DNA of 64,000 bases from Fonsecaea monophora (lineage: Eukaryota > Ascomycota > Eurotiomycetes > Chaetothyriales > Herpotrichiellaceae): the NCBI RefSeq assembly GCF_001642475.1, contig NW_019173959.1, positions 124,001-188,000 of the forward strand. The letters are read 5' to 3'. Shown here in pieces: positions 23,111 through 36,400 of the stretch. Every line of letters starts with the position of its first letter. Positions within the stretch are counted from its first letter, which is position 1. The notes under the pieces were generated by a model. The model saw nothing but the letters and a program-made list of their open reading frames with translations. It searched no databases and had not been told where the DNA came from. The translations under genes and the position numbers were made by a program.

Positions 23111-26100
23111 TCACCAAGCCATGGTGCCGGAATTTGCTCTCTCATCGACATCGGATTTGCGTCCTTGCTTTGTGCTTGAATAGAGGCTGTGCACTTGAGA
23201 TTGCGGCGGCTCGACTTCCTGTGCCGCCTCAAGCTCCTTCAAAATCGAAACATCGATCTTAGAGAACAATCCACTACTAGTGGCATTACCAGCTGACGGG
23301 ATCAGGGATTGTACCACCTGCAGAAATGAAAATTTCGGCGACACGGTCTCGGTATTTGCATCCTCTGCTAGCTTCTTCAACCGATTCCGGCGCCTCGCAG
23401 AGAGGGGGTGGTTCTGCCACCATCCCAGATATTTCACCACTTCGCTGTGACATGCGACTATGTCAATCACAGTAACTCGAGTGTGTACGCCGCGCATCAA
23501 AAGAGCCTTGATCGTCCCGAAACAGGCTGAATAGTCCATACGCTCCATCAGTGGGAGTGTTTCCAGGAAGTACAGCCATATCGGTATTTTGTCTCGTGTG
23601 TCAAGCGCCGAATCAGGGTTAGCTCCATACTTCAGAATGGTTGTTACGATTTCTTCATTTGGTGATTGTGGGTAGAAGAGATCGCGTCGCAGGGCATAAT
23701 CCAGCAAAGGTCTGCCCTCTTTCTGATCAATACAGGTCTCTGACAGGCGCGATTTGATGTACGGCATCCATTGAAGCAGTACTGCCAGCGACATGGCACT
23801 ACCGCGATCTTGACACCACCGCAATAGTACCTGAAAAAGGTCCCGCTTCCTGTCTTCTTCGGAAATACACGTGAAAAGTATTCCCACGTGATCTTTGACC
23901 AGTTCGGTCATCTTCTCAAATAGTAGAAACGATGCCTCTTCACTGTCTGATCGGGCTAGAATCTCTCGCATAAAGAATGCGACCGAGTGCTGCTTCGAGC
24001 ACAGTGATGGTAATGCAATACGTGAAGTCATGTTAGTGACGAGTAGATTGCATCGGAATATGGAAGCGTCGAAAGGTCCACCAGAATGTTGATAGAGCAG
24101 CTCCATCGCAGCAGGAGTTTCGAAGAAGTCTCGCACACTTCTGTGCATGACTTCGATTTTCATGTTCCATGGCTGTTGGCTTGTGCCAGGTCGCAATGGT
24201 GGGTCCACCTCAAATAGACCCATACTCCGACTCACAACTCGTCGCTCAAGTAGTTCCAGAAACACATCGACATCCTCAGGATCTCTAAAGTCGACCGGAT
24301 AGATATGTGATTTTGCAGCAAAGTTCTGGTCGTCCCAGTCGGCCAAGAAATGAACATGCAATAATAGAAATCCGAGTGTCGGTTCTGAGGGATAGCCTTT
24401 AGCACCACTGACATCCATCATGTAGAGCGCTATTTGAAGAAAAACAGAGGCCTCTTTTCTGTACATTGGGTCAATCGTTTCAAACATACGCATGAAATAT
24501 TGATTCAAATCGGATGGTACAAGCTGGAGTGTCCGTAACAAGTCTCTCGCATTACCACCGTCACGGAGGACTTTGAGCAGATCGCGAACCACAAGACGGA
24601 CCCATAGAAAAACACCCCGAGCTTTCCCTGTAACTTCGTTTGTGATGGTCTCAAGAAGATACGGCTCGCGTATTTGGTGCCGTTGGAAGTGCCGATCCTT
24701 TTGCAGGTTGTCGTGAACATAGTCTCGTATATCGCCAGCGGTAAGCTGCTCGAGGCGTAGTTTGGGACACTGTGCGAACGCATCGTTGTAGATATTCCAA
24801 GGGCGACTTGAAACGCAGGCCTTAAAGGTTCTGTAAGTCCCTAGTGATTGTAGCAGGTCGAGCAATTTTTGCCTGAGTTCGTCAGAAGCATCTTGCTCAT
24901 CCAACCCGTCGATGAATAGAACAATCGTTTTCTGACCATCGCACTGCTTCACGATACGACACATTGTTTCACACAGTTCAGTCTCTTCCCATTCGCTAAA
25001 CGGACGAGGAGGGGTGGCATGACATGCCTCCAATCGGTCTGGGGAGATAACCTGATCGATCAATTCGCGTTGTTGCGATAGTAATTCGTGAATGATCTTC
25101 CGGAGACAGCCAATAAGGGACTTTTGTAGGTTGCTTCCTGCGTACCAGAAATAGAATGAAGCCTTCACATAGGCTCTCTCCTGTGTCGGTGACGTTTCAG
25201 GAGCACACATGTCATCGAAGCGGGCGTCAAGTTCACGCATCAGCGTCGACTTGCCACTGCCGGGCTTTCCACTTACCCAGTAGCAGGGTCGATGCTCGTC
25301 CTGGAACCATTGCACAAAATCGTCCCAAACGGTGATTTCGTTGTCTTTGGGCTTGAAAATCCACTGATAGGTATTTTGGTGAGCTCTGTCAATGCGATTG
25401 CGCCTCTCGTTCGACGCCGAAAACCAAAGGCTGTTCATAAGTTGCTCTTTGGCCCGTAATTCAGCGTCAATGCGCGGAGAAAGTTTTTTGAAATCCTGGA
25501 AAGAAGCCATTACGCTATCGTTCATGTTCTGTAGCCGCTCAGAGAGTCGACGGTCCATCTCTTTCAAATCGAGATGATATTTTTGCATTGCGTGTTCGAA
25601 ACTGGGGGTGTTTATGTTGTCGTCCACTGAAAGCGAAGAAAGCGTAGAACCGAGTTTAGTAACGTCATCGGTCATACTTCCCGAATTTGCGAGTATCCCC
25701 TGTGTCTGGCTGATAATGTGACGGCCATTTTCGTCAGTCCTTTCGCACCCGACTGCTGATTTGTCGCATATACAGACCAAAAGCGAAAGCATCAGATTCG
25801 CTCGGGTATGTTCGAGTTGGCATTGCAATTTTTCCAATTTGCTTTGATTGGAATGGGATCTCAGTGCGAATTTTACTGTTGTATTGAGGTCGTCAGAGAA
25901 ATGTTCTGCTTAAAATCATGTTGTCCTTGTTGAAAAATGGACAAGTTTACGACTCTTGAAGTGCGAGGGAGACTCACCGCTAGCCCATAATGTATGCTGC
26001 TTATTTAACCCGAGTGACTCAAGGAAGGAAGTGACCTCTCTTGATAGTTCCAGACATCTCATGTTGGCAGATGCCAAGGCTCGTGCTGGGCCCGGAGGCA

Positions 26101-26305
26101 AATAACGAGCAGTTCGGGCTTCTATGGCCTCCTGGAGATTGACACTGGATACTGCAAGTCGTTGAACAACATCTCTTATCGTCTCAAACTCTGCATTCCC
26201 TCCTCCTTTGGAATACTGCGCTGTCTTCTTGATGATGTCGATCCCTAGCAGGGCGAATTGGAGGGCGTTGCCAGCAGCGGCAAATGTGGTCAGTGGATCA
26301 ACCAT
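23111..26305 (-). CDS. NLR-like STAND protein: fungal N-terminal domain plus NACHT
   Basis: Two exons (26305-25978 and 25908-23111) splice in phase 1 to 1041 residues. The N-terminus (MVDPLTTFAAAGNALQFALL) is the fungal N-terminal domain of STAND proteins, a helical signalling module of about 200 residues. Next comes a NACHT NTPase: Walker A GKPGSGKST at about residues 323-331, Walker B TIVLFIDGLDE at about 437-447, and the sensor-like CVSSRPWNIY. The rest is helical; only a weak ankyrin-like stretch (RPLLDYALRR, ILKYGANPDS) is seen near 830-880, with no clear WD40 or TPR array. Such proteins are fungal NOD-like receptors linked to non-self recognition and programmed cell death; ligand and effector are unknown here. 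The stop (TGG TGA) overlaps a GTGAGT donor-like word, so a short extra 3' exon is possible. Upstream is a gene-poor stretch with decayed genes. Confidence 0.86.
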
Positions 26306-27249
26306 CGTGGTGAGGCCTGTCAATGGACAAGAGGAAACACCGGACTTGCGAAAGACGAGAATTGAATATAATCGCGAGAAAAAGCTGAGAAGACAGAGTT
26401 ATACAAAGGTGATATACTCAACGAAGAGGAAAAATCACTCGCGCTCCAGCTGAGGTTCCAAAAAGCCTGATGCTTCGAGGCAGAAGTGGCTTAGATACGA
26501 TGCAACCGCTACCAATGGGGCACAGGATTCTCCATGCAATTCTATACAATTCCATGCCAATTAGCAGCTAGACATGCCGGCAGGTGAGGCAGTGTCTGGA
26601 CGTGCGGCGAGATTTGGGCCACTGGCAAGGCTCGTCAGGCACACCCCTCTTTCTGTGCTGCTCGAGGCACAACAGCACCTTTTAGCATGAATCATACTGC
26701 TCTTGTATTGTCCTGAAACACTAACAGCGATGATGCAAAGTTTCCAATTCAGCGCCCATTACTGTCGACCGAATGACTGCGACTTTTTCGTGTTTATTCG
26801 GGGACGGGTCGAATTTTACATAGCGGAGGTCTGAGTCGAGCCTTCTGTCACCTGCGACGAGGAAGGCGGGTGTAGGGGAGAGGCTTTAAGGGCTTGAACA
26901 TGATGGAACGGAGAGCGTCACAGTTTGTCCCATTGCATATACAATAAGGACCATTATGGTGTGAAAAGACAAGAAATGATGCTTCAGACGGTGGACAATG
27001 ATGATGGCAAGCTGAGCACGGCTGAGCCGGCAGAAGAGCCCAGGAGCTTCACCGTAATACTCCGTACTCTGTACCGAGTACTCGGAAGTGCTTTAAAGTT
27101 CGATGGATACCTAGGTATCAGCTAGAGCCGGTTTAGGCGGCCTTTTTTTTCACCGACATTGAGACTGCGGAGAACGATGACTCGCGTTTCTCAGACGTGC
27201 TGCCCTATATTTCGTCATCAATCAAGACAACTACCAGCGATGTCGTCCT

Positions 27250-27600
27250 AAACTTGCCCAACCCAGCTGAATCCCATCACCGACACGCTTTCTATTAGCC
27301 CTAGATGTCTTCCGAAACACGAGATCCCCAATCTGCGGCTGACGCAACACTCCCGTCCGGAGAGAGAACAACAAAACGGCAATAACGGTTCCCTCACCAC
27401 TCGTCGCCTTGGCCAAACCGAAACCCCTTCTCAAGCGTATGAACCTGCAGGCGTGCAAAGCCTTCCAGACCGAACAGAAAAAGTGTGGTTCGAAAAGGTA
27501 TCGGCCAGCGAGGATGCTCAACAAGCGATTCTGTCGACATATCAAGAGAGCGTCCATGGAAAAGATGTCGACCTCAAGTCGCGAGGAACCAAATGTTTAG
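27250..27600 (+). pseudogene. Protein-like open frame of unknown identity, possible gene fragment
   Basis: A plus-strand frame of about 115 codons runs to the stop at 27598-27600 with a protein-like composition (for example VWFEKVSASEDAQQ near the end), but has no ATG. An ATG at 27305 opens a different frame (MSSETRDPQSAAD) that stops after 27 codons and would need a shift to enter the longer one. This could be a truncated or frameshifted gene, an exon of an unseen gene, or chance. I recognise no family. Confidence 0.3.
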
Positions 27601-27794
27601 GCTAATTTGATGGTCCCTCGATCAAACAAGTGTCGCAAGATCGAAGGCGGTGCTCCTCGGAATGAAAGAAGGGAAAGAATCCAAAGACGAGACAAACTTT
27701 GACCGGGTATGTATGGGCGTGTGCATCGTCTGGATAGTAGGTGAGGATCGAGGCCGAACGTTTATAGATGGTTTGACCGACCCTTTCTAATGCT

Positions 27795-28600
27795 CTACTT
27801 CCTTTTGGCCATCCGCTCCCTTTCCTGGATGTAACAAAGGTTCATCTGTTGCAAAGTCGCATCTGCCATCTGACCAAGCCACTGGATAGCACCTTCAGCC
27901 GCTGTGACCCCTTGAGCGGAAATTCCGGCTCTAGTACTGATGATGACCCGGTGAGCATTCGAGCCCTTTTTATATCTTGAAGTGACTACCATTAGCTTTA
28001 GACGGGAGAATAAGATTCATTAGCCGACTCATATAGTACACTTCTTTCCGATCTTCTTCGACGATCTCGGTTTCCGTAACTCGAGTAAACCCCATGAAGA
28101 ACTGTTCGGCCACGCTATTAAGAGAGTCGACGGTCGATATCTCCACGTCGAGTATTGGGTTGCTCGTGGCGGTGTAGAATCGCTCGTTGATTCAGGTGGC
28201 GCTATCCCCGGTCGGAGACAACACTCTCGAGTCGTCTCCTCGTCCGAGGAAGCCGATCCCTACTGCGCGGCGGCTTCCTACAATTCTAGGAACGTTTAGC
28301 TATACCAATAACTAGCCATCTAAGTCACACTCACACGAGAGAAGAAGACGAGGTATAGGGCGAAAGGGAGGGGGGGTCATACAGAACGTAACGACGTAGA
28401 GTTCCTGATTCTTGATCGTAGTGCTATTGTGAATCCCTTTCTTACGGACTTTGTCCTACTCCTTGTATGTTCCTCTCTTGTAGCCTCGGGCTATAGCTCG
28501 CGCTCGGAGCTCGTCCGCCGTTGCTAGCTTTCGTACGCGAGCTACCGTAGTGAGGAAAGGTGGTTAATGGGAAGAGGTTCGTCACGCGCGAGCTTAAGGA
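27795..28600 (-). pseudogene. Decayed coding relic with several stops and frameshifts
   Basis: Read on the minus strand, this segment alternates between frames that look protein-like but are broken. Near 28555-28430 it reads VARVRKLATADELRARAIAR before a stop. Near 28190-27990 it reads LDVEISTVDSLNSVAEQFFM and VTETEIVEEDRKEVYYMSRL, then stops. From 27992 to 27795 a third frame reads VTAAEGAIQWLGQMADATLQ and ends in RERMAKRK. I do not recognise the family. It may be an old transposon gene, a degraded accessory gene, or a gene whose introns I cannot resolve. Confidence 0.4.
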
Positions 28601-29332
28601 AGGAACAGATCCGAGAACGAGGAGTATTAGGGAGGGTGCGAGTGATGAACGTCCGTGGAGGCCTTCCCGGACTAAGAGCATTAAGAGGGAAGGTCCCTTT
28701 TATAGGCTGCATTTCCAGGTCGACGACAGGTCGGTGGGAGGGGACCTACCGACCCGCGTGCCAGACTCTAAGATTGGTGACTCTAGATAGCCACAGACTA
28801 CGGATCCATATCTAGCGCGAGAATAGAAATGGCCGTCGAGGGAACAGAGCGAGGGTCATGTATAAGTGAAAGGTAAGTGGAAGGTGACGGCAGGTGAGTT
28901 GGGATGAGTAGTGTTTAAAAGCGGCGCCGGCCCGGGTGAGGCACGAGGTGAGCTCGGCGTCGCTGAACCTCCTCTTAAGCCGCCAAGACGTGGGAATTCC
29001 GCAGCTATCTCACCCCTGATCGCTGGTCGCCCTTGAGTCTCCGTGCGAGGGACCTGTAGGCCACGACGCCGACCGCCTTGGCACTGGGGGCCGCCAAGAC
29101 TGCAGCCGCCCAAGATTTACCTGGCAGGATCACCATGGCCTGATATCCTCACAACAACTCTGTTTGGAAGGGATCTTGGAGGATAATCAGATCATTCTCT
29201 TCCCCAAAGATAATTGACTTAAAATTCTCGCGCTCTCAGCCAGCGAGGGAGCATCCAAGTGGGCACAGAGCACGGAGAGTTTGATACCATTGGCTCTATT
29301 TCCGACCAGATTTGACATCAAAGGGACGAACC

Positions 29333-30438
29333 ATGACCGAGACAGCGAGAATGCTGGGTCTCACCGAACCACTACACCAGAAGGTGTCCCAGAAGTTCCT
29401 GGCAGCCTTCAAGGCCAAGGACATTCTATTCTCCGAGACCAGTCTCGCATACCTCCAAGCTAGGGGAGGGGCTTCGGTGAGTGCGGCGCCATATCGGCAG
29501 GGGAGGTTTGGGTGCTCATGTCTGTCAAGTTCCAACTGCGATACTGCCCTGCGTTGAAGAAGAAGCCCCAAGGAGACGCCTTTGTCCCCAAAAAGAAGCC
29601 ACTGGGACCTCACTTTGATCCTTTCGAGGACCCGCCTGCAGAGCTCCTAATTGCTCAAATCCCGGCTCACAATGCATCGCACAACTTGGTGTTGAACAAA
29701 TACCCAGTCATTCACAACCACTTCATTCTCGCCACCAAGGCCAACAAACCGCAAACAGACCTTCTAGAGGCAGACGATATCGGCCTGACACATGCTTGTC
29801 TACGTGCCTGGCACGACCAGCGGCATGGTGGAGACCCTTCCCGTCTCTTTGCTTTCTTTAACTCTGGCGAACACAGCGGTGCTAGCCAGATGCATCGACA
29901 CTTGCAGTTCCTACCTGTCGAGGATATGGCAGGTCCGAACAGTCGAGAGTGGAGGCTTCTCATCGACCGCATGACTGTGCCGGCTCATCCAGACCTACCA
30001 CTATTTCAAGATCCATCGTTGCCCGTCTTGCATTTTTCCACGCCCCTCGAACCCGACGCGTCTGCAGCCGACTTACACCGCCGATATGTACTGCTCGTGC
30101 AAGCAGCGCTGTCTGCCGCCGAGTTCCCCGGCCAACCTCTAGACCAAAGCTTAGCAATTGAAAGGAACGGCAAGACACTGATTTCTTACAACATTGCCAT
30201 GACGACGGAACGGATGGCAATCTGCCCTAGGAGACAAGAGGCTGTCGACATCCCCGGCGCTGGCCCAGAGAGCTCCGTGGCCATCAATGGCACAATACTG
30301 GCCGGAACCCTGATGGTCAAGGACGAAACGGAGTGGGATGTGCTTCGAGAAACCCATTCCCTCCTGGACGACATGCTGACTGCGATCGGCTTTTCATTGA
30401 CATCGTGGAAACAAAATGAACGATTATCAAAAGCATAG
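29333..30438 (+). CDS. APA2: Diadenosine tetraphosphate (Ap4A) phosphorylase, ATP adenylyltransferase
   Basis: Two exons (29333-29476 and 29530-30438) join in phase 0 to 350 residues, close to yeast Apa1/Apa2 length. The catalytic HIT-like block SGEHSGASQMHRHLQFLP gives His-Arg-His-Leu-Gln; the histidine forms the AMP-enzyme intermediate. Family landmarks also include RYCPALKKKP near the N-terminus, NKYPVIHNHFILATK and LISYNIAMTTERMAICPR. The enzyme splits Ap4A with phosphate into ATP and ADP in the cytosol, limiting dinucleoside polyphosphates. The intron (GTGAGT...GTCAAG) lies just before the FQLRYCPAL block. APA1 and APA2 cannot be separated in filamentous fungi from sequence alone, so the symbol is indicative. 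Confidence 0.92.
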
Positions 30439-33400
30439 TCAGAGCGACTCAAAGGTACATGCCGCACAGGGTCAAATTGCCTTCACACTCAAACGAGCAA
30501 TCTTGCTTGAGAAAAGCACTCATGAACCCGAGAGCGCGCAGTCCTCTATCTCCAGACCACCGTAACCCCGTCAAAGCGCAAGTTGCAGGTACGCCAACTG
30601 TGAGAAGCGTGAGAGGAACACCGCCTCCTCAGCGCGGCGGTACACCAAACCCCCGAGACTGAGCTCCTCTTTTTTCACACCTGAGCGCACAACCTCGACA
30701 GAAGGATGGGTAGCTGGATGAATGGGATCAGCTGAACGATAATTCTCACCTCAGCATCCATCAAACCGAACCTGGTGGTGGGCTTGTCTACAACGGACTC
30801 CAGCACTCGAAGTGATCAGGTCACGGAGAAGGGTTGGAAACAAGTGGCTTCGGGCGAAAGCAAGGGTCTCGCGCTCCGAGCTAGAAGAGGATGCGTTGGA
30901 GATGAAGGAAAACATACGCCACACCCCTTTGCCTTTGCCGGGAGGAGGCTCCCTCTCCATCCATCCCAGATTGGGTTCGCTCTGACACTTCAAGTCGTAG
31001 TGTTCACATACAGGTGAGGTTGGGGGGCCATTTTGGGACAATCATGCCATCTCAATACTGATTGATGGCCGAGAGTTTAAAGAACGGGTGCTAAGCCCAG
31101 CGCCCTTTTTACGAAGCAGCTTATGAGGACTCTGGAAACAAGTCTGTCCAGCCTCGTGCCATTGAAAAAGTGCAAAGTTTGCAGCCGAGAGCTGCGCAAC
31201 CAGTACAACCGATGACTACCAAAATCATCAACAGCTTTTATCAACGCTGGACTGCTATCGATGCCAAGCTGGTTCGTACGGAAAGGCCAGAGACCGGCAC
31301 CGAAGTGAACATTGAGCTGTGTCCAAAGAGGTGCACGCCAGTGCACGCCAGTGCACGAGGGATCTACAGGTGCAAAGTCATCTTATCACTCCACCGCAAC
31401 GACAACGTTCTGTTGAGAAACCCGCATGGCGCGGAGCACTGACCAGACAAGCACGAGTGGATGGACTCGTGCGGTAAAAAACTTTGAAAACTTTTCTGAC
31501 CGCATCGACAAAGCAAAGGAGTTGAGGTGAAGGTGTCATAGGCAGTCCAGACCCCGAAAGTCTCGCTTGTTGCGCAAGCCACAAAACACGCTTGAGGGTA
31601 CCTCGTACTTGGGCGGATATCCAAGCCCTGGATTGTGCGGTCGAGAAGTAGCGAGCTGCCCGTGTTGTTCTGTCAAACAGGCGAGACAAGGGTATGTAAT
31701 GATCGGGCGTGGAGCAGCACGCCGACCGACTGGATAGTGACGGTGATGAGTGGGAGGAGGCGGAGGGACCAGAACGACGACACGAGCAAGAAGAAAAGGC
31801 AGAGGAGTTGGGACTCGGGGTCTGTTCGCAGGGCTGCAGATTTTAGCAGGGCCAAAATGGGCTTTGGAATTGAGCGGGGTTCATGATTGCTCCTCTTGCC
31901 AAAGGGTCTGGCTTGGTGGTGGTCTGGCTCATTTCCCTTGGGCTGCTGAATACGAGGTTTTGCCATGCGGGAGGCGAGCCAGACCATCACCCTCGGCGCC
32001 AATCTCGCTCTTCCCCTTCTTCCTCGTCTTCAAATTCGTGTGCGCCCATGTGTTCGTTGAAGCTCGGCTCGGGTCCGCCTTTGGGATCATGAGGCTGATT
32101 GTCTCTACCCTGTTTGGCTGCGCGCTGCTGCATGTTGCTGTAAATGGAGAGTGTGTGGGAGGATCTGCAGGAAGACCAGCCAGCCAGCCTCGATTGACTT
32201 CAGTTCGGCTATCAAAGCAAAGAAAAGCAGCCAGCAGTGAGGCAAAAACATTGCGCTTCCGTGTACGCCTGTGGTTTGTTCCTTTTTCTTTTCCCACGTC
32301 CTTCCGACGACTGAATGGGGGATAGCAGGCTTTGCCCAACAGGACTCTTGTGCAGGGGATCTAGACCGTCAGTGACTGTGTATGTTGGCGATAGTGTATT
32401 CGATGGCAGCAAAGGACACTACTTGTACAGTGTATTAGCCAATCAAGTCAAGCATTGACGCAAGGGAAATCAAACAGCGACAAGGACGAAAAGGGTTAAG
32501 TGATGTGGTGACCTCGAGGATGATGGTGTCCAGAAGCACCGATTGAGAGATGGGAAACTTGCAGGTTTCCCAGTCTGGCAATTCTTGGCGGGGCAGAAGG
32601 TTTGAATCAACAAGGCAGTTAGGCTTGTTTGATATGATAAGCAGGAAGGTCCCAGATTTTCTCCAGAACCTTGTCTGCTTTGTTGTTTGCTAGGGTATCA
32701 CAATCAAATCAAGGCCAGAGTAGTAATAATAGCATGGAGGGGGTTTGAAGATTTTCGGATTGGGGCGGATTATTGCACCACCTCATGCCAAAGCTGCGAG
32801 GGGGAAAGCAACACGAAAACCAATACTTTCCTTTTCCTCGCGTGCATGACGCATCTCTGAAAAGGCGACAAGAGGGACTTAGTAAACTTCCTGGGCTGTC
32901 CGGGGGAAGGGAGCGGTCTGAAATTGAGATATACATGACCACGAAGCAATGAGGAGGCAGAGATTGTCGAAAAAGAGTGGGGCATGCAGCATGGTTGGTG
33001 GGAAAGGGCCATGACAGACCGCGAGTTCTTAGCCAGTGTCAACCGATTGTACTTGTAGATGGGTTTTGGGCTGGCGGAGAAGGGGAAGCTGCATGGCTAG
33101 AACAACCAGACAGATCACGCAAAGTTAGTCGAACCTCGTGAGCGGATTGGACAGCGCTAGAAATGCAGGCTGAATGCTTCCGGGGAAGTTACAGAACGGC
33201 ATGGGGAGGACCAAGAGGGTGTGGGAGGGAAAAGCACGAGCGTGAAACGGTAAAGGTTTAATTATTTTGTCTGTGCTGCTGGGAAAGGAAATTCGGTGCG
33301 CCCATAACCAATTCTTTTGGGTGTGTGGCATGTGTAGAGAAAACTCCTGTGCTTGACCCCCAAGATGATGAGATGAGTGGAAGGTACTCGTATCAACCTA

Positions 33401-36400
33401 TACGAGGTCCTTCGGTACAGGTATGAAAATACCTGTAACGGATACAAAGGAGATCTCTGGACTTGTCGGAGAATCATAATCCCTTCTTCATTCAAGGCAC
33501 GCAAAGTTGGGGGCCGATGGAGTCTTCAGCCCTACCAGGGGAGTTTCATCGTATGAGTAGAGGCCTCAAACCTCACCAGGGAGTGACTTGGGGGCCAGCG
33601 ACACGTTGACGATAAGCATGCATGGCCAAACAGTCAGCAGGCAAAAGACAAAGGCAAAGGCAAAAGGAGGCGAATGGCACGGTCATCCACAGCTGCAGGG
33701 CGTGCAGGATCCAGTGGGTATTGGCAGATTACCACATGTGCTCGAGTCATTGATCCAAGTCACTGGTTGATGGGCGGTAATGCAGGGAGAACGAGCAGGA
33801 AGAAGGGCCAGGACAGCTCGGTACTTGATGAGCAGAAGACTGCGAAGCGAAGCCTGGAAAGGGCAAGGCAAGGAATGACAGGGACAGGATGGTAGGATGA
33901 TGGTCCTTTTGACAAGGTCGCCGATGTTGTTTACGAGAGCAATTCTGGGTGTCTGGTTCGGGGTCCAGGGGGAGGAAAAGCAGAGAAGACGGACTACGGG
34001 GGGCTTGTTTTGGTTCCATGGCGGCTCCAAACCTCCAAACACCAATTCATGGGTAGTTCGCCCAGGCCCGAGCCCATGCCCAAGCCCACAGGTTTCCCGC
34101 CTACGAGCAGCCCACACCCCCCCGAGCTCCCCCAAGAGCAATAGTTTAGCGACAATTAGATCATGTTTGTGAATTTGTTTCTCCATTCTTGACGAAAATG
34201 GTGGAATTATTGAAACAGAAAACCAGGTTCTCGTATGTACGGGTCTGGCCCCTGCTTGACCATGATGGAGCAGTCAATCGCGTGTTTTCTCCCTTTTTTT
34301 TCTCATATGAAAAAAAGCCGTGGAAGAGGGGTATGTTCTATTACACGTGCCATAACGGAAGACGACGGTGTCTGCCTCGTGTCCCCAATAGAGTCCAGGA
34401 ACACAACCCCTCGGTTATTCAGAAGCACCATGGAACGAACAAAGGGGGGCCTCACCACGGTGTGTCCTCTGCAGCAAAGCAGGAGGTGACCCTATCGACC
34501 AATGACCTCACCATTTCGTCAAAGCATGGATAAATTGGATCCAGGAGAGTTACAGCAGCGCCTCACCAGAAGTCGGTGACCAAATGGATGATGTAGATGT
34601 TGTGCATCAACCCGCCACAGTTTCACAGCCCCCGAGACCGCAACGGAGGCTTTTGGGCGGTGAATAAATAGCAGCAGATGTGGCTCAGGCATGACACGGC
34701 CAATCACACAAGACATCACAGCCACTAAATGGGCCCTGCGCCATGACCAAAGAGCTTGGACTGGACACTCCGAGCCCTGGAGGCCAATCAGGGCGTTCAG
34801 ACTGATGAGGACACTTGCAAACCACGTTTTTACAGGGGCCCAGCAGACCGCATCCTGCACGATGGCGCCAATCGCATCGGCCTCGCCTAATGACAACCAC
34901 CCAAGGCCCGCCATCACCTTGAAGAGAAAGCGTTCTAGGGAAGGGAGCCACTGAAAGCCACTGGAGGCCGGGGCCCAAGACCCCCTAAACTGCCCATGTC
35001 CCTTGGGCCAAAGGTCCCTTCTCCACTCTACGTCTACACTTTCCCTTTGTCCTGCTTCTCTTTTGGTGACTTCTTCGCTCAATGTGGCAGAGCCAAGCTC
35101 CCTCCACTCAATCAGGTCCATGCCCCAGACACGAGCCATCGGGGTTTTCGTCAAGAATCCACTCCTTCCCAATTCAGCATCTCCAGCCTAATCCCTACCC
35201 TTTGGCATCCCCATTGACACCTATTGGCAGCACCTCGGGACCACGCCTAGGCTTCCTCGGGCTCCAATGGGGCTTCTCTTTGGCTGACAATCCGCAGTCC
35301 TGGGATGTGCCGTCACAAGCAACTGACAATTTGACGGGATCAACGGGAACTCACTCCCTGCTACAACAAACAAAGCACACGAGAGGGGAATTGGTCCCTG
35401 CCCGTGTGGGAAACTCTACTTTTTGGTGCTAACGATTGCTACCAAGTGACTAACAGAGTCATCCTCCTGGTTAATCTGAGAAATCCATTGCTACTCTACG
35501 ATTAAACCCCTCAAAAGTGAGAACCAGCCAATGGTAATAATGGGTACTTTTGTTCAGAATTCTTTCAAGGGTGGTGGGTGTGGTGGTGGTACGAAGTGAT
35601 GAAGGAGCTCAGGGAAAAGAGCAGGGAACCGGAAAAATACAAAGTTCCGGCTCTGATTGATGGCTGCTACCCGCCTGTGGTTTGTATCTTGCTTTAATTA
35701 CTACCTAGGTAGAAACTAAAGGCCGCACAATCATTTCCTTTCACTCTACGCCAAAATGGAATTGAATTGATTGAATCACTACAATGATTGTTTCTACTCT
35801 CTTGGCCAGCATATCCCTTAACGTTCCCAAAAAAGACCAGGATATTGGACCTTTCTGCTTCGTCTGCTTCCTGCTCCTCCTTCTTCCTGCTTACGAGTAG
35901 GCCTCTCCGAAAGCTAGCTTACTTGGTGCTGCATTAGCCTGTCACAGTGACACTCTTTCCGTGGTGTATTGCGTTGTTACAGCCACACCGCGACACCCCT
36001 GCACCTTTAGCCTCCGAGGGGTCACGGACTCACGGTGAGGGCCCTGGTCCACCCTTGCTCAAGCCCTGGTCCATGTCCAAGCCATAGGGCTAACCGTTCA
36101 AATGTATAGTTCACTGGGTCCATCTCTGATCTGAGAGAGACTTTGGCTCATCTCAAAGCGACAGGGCCCCTGCTTTCGGTAAGACCCTTCTTGTTCCCTT
36201 AGCTAGTTTATCATGCTGGTACAGATATTCCAAACGACTATATCTCACGATTTCGCCCCCCATCTGCCAGCCTGAGATCAACTCTTACAAGAAATCCTCT
36301 TCAAACACCTCTTATTCCCTTCGCTCCCCTGGGACATTGGACCTTGTCGTCTGTTGTCCAGTTTTGACCTGCCTGAGGCAGCACTCAACGTCCAGCACAA

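Larger units (their letters stand above)
26306..29332. other. Accessory region with decayed coding relics
   Basis: No intact gene is visible. The stretch contains GTACTC-type repeats (about 27050-27085), a protein-like open frame on the plus strand at about 27250-27600, and a broken minus-strand coding relic at about 27795-28600, both listed separately. The last 400 bases are the promoter of the Ap4A phosphorylase gene. Confidence 0.5.

Noticed and set aside
31750..32325. 191-codon plus-strand open frame with a hydrophobic stretch
   Set aside because: No true start context, composition unlike a folded protein, overlapped by equally long frames on the other strand.
34519..35172. 217-codon minus-strand open frame
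   Set aside because: Trp- and Gly-rich composition without any motif; looks like a chance frame in a GC-moderate promoter region.
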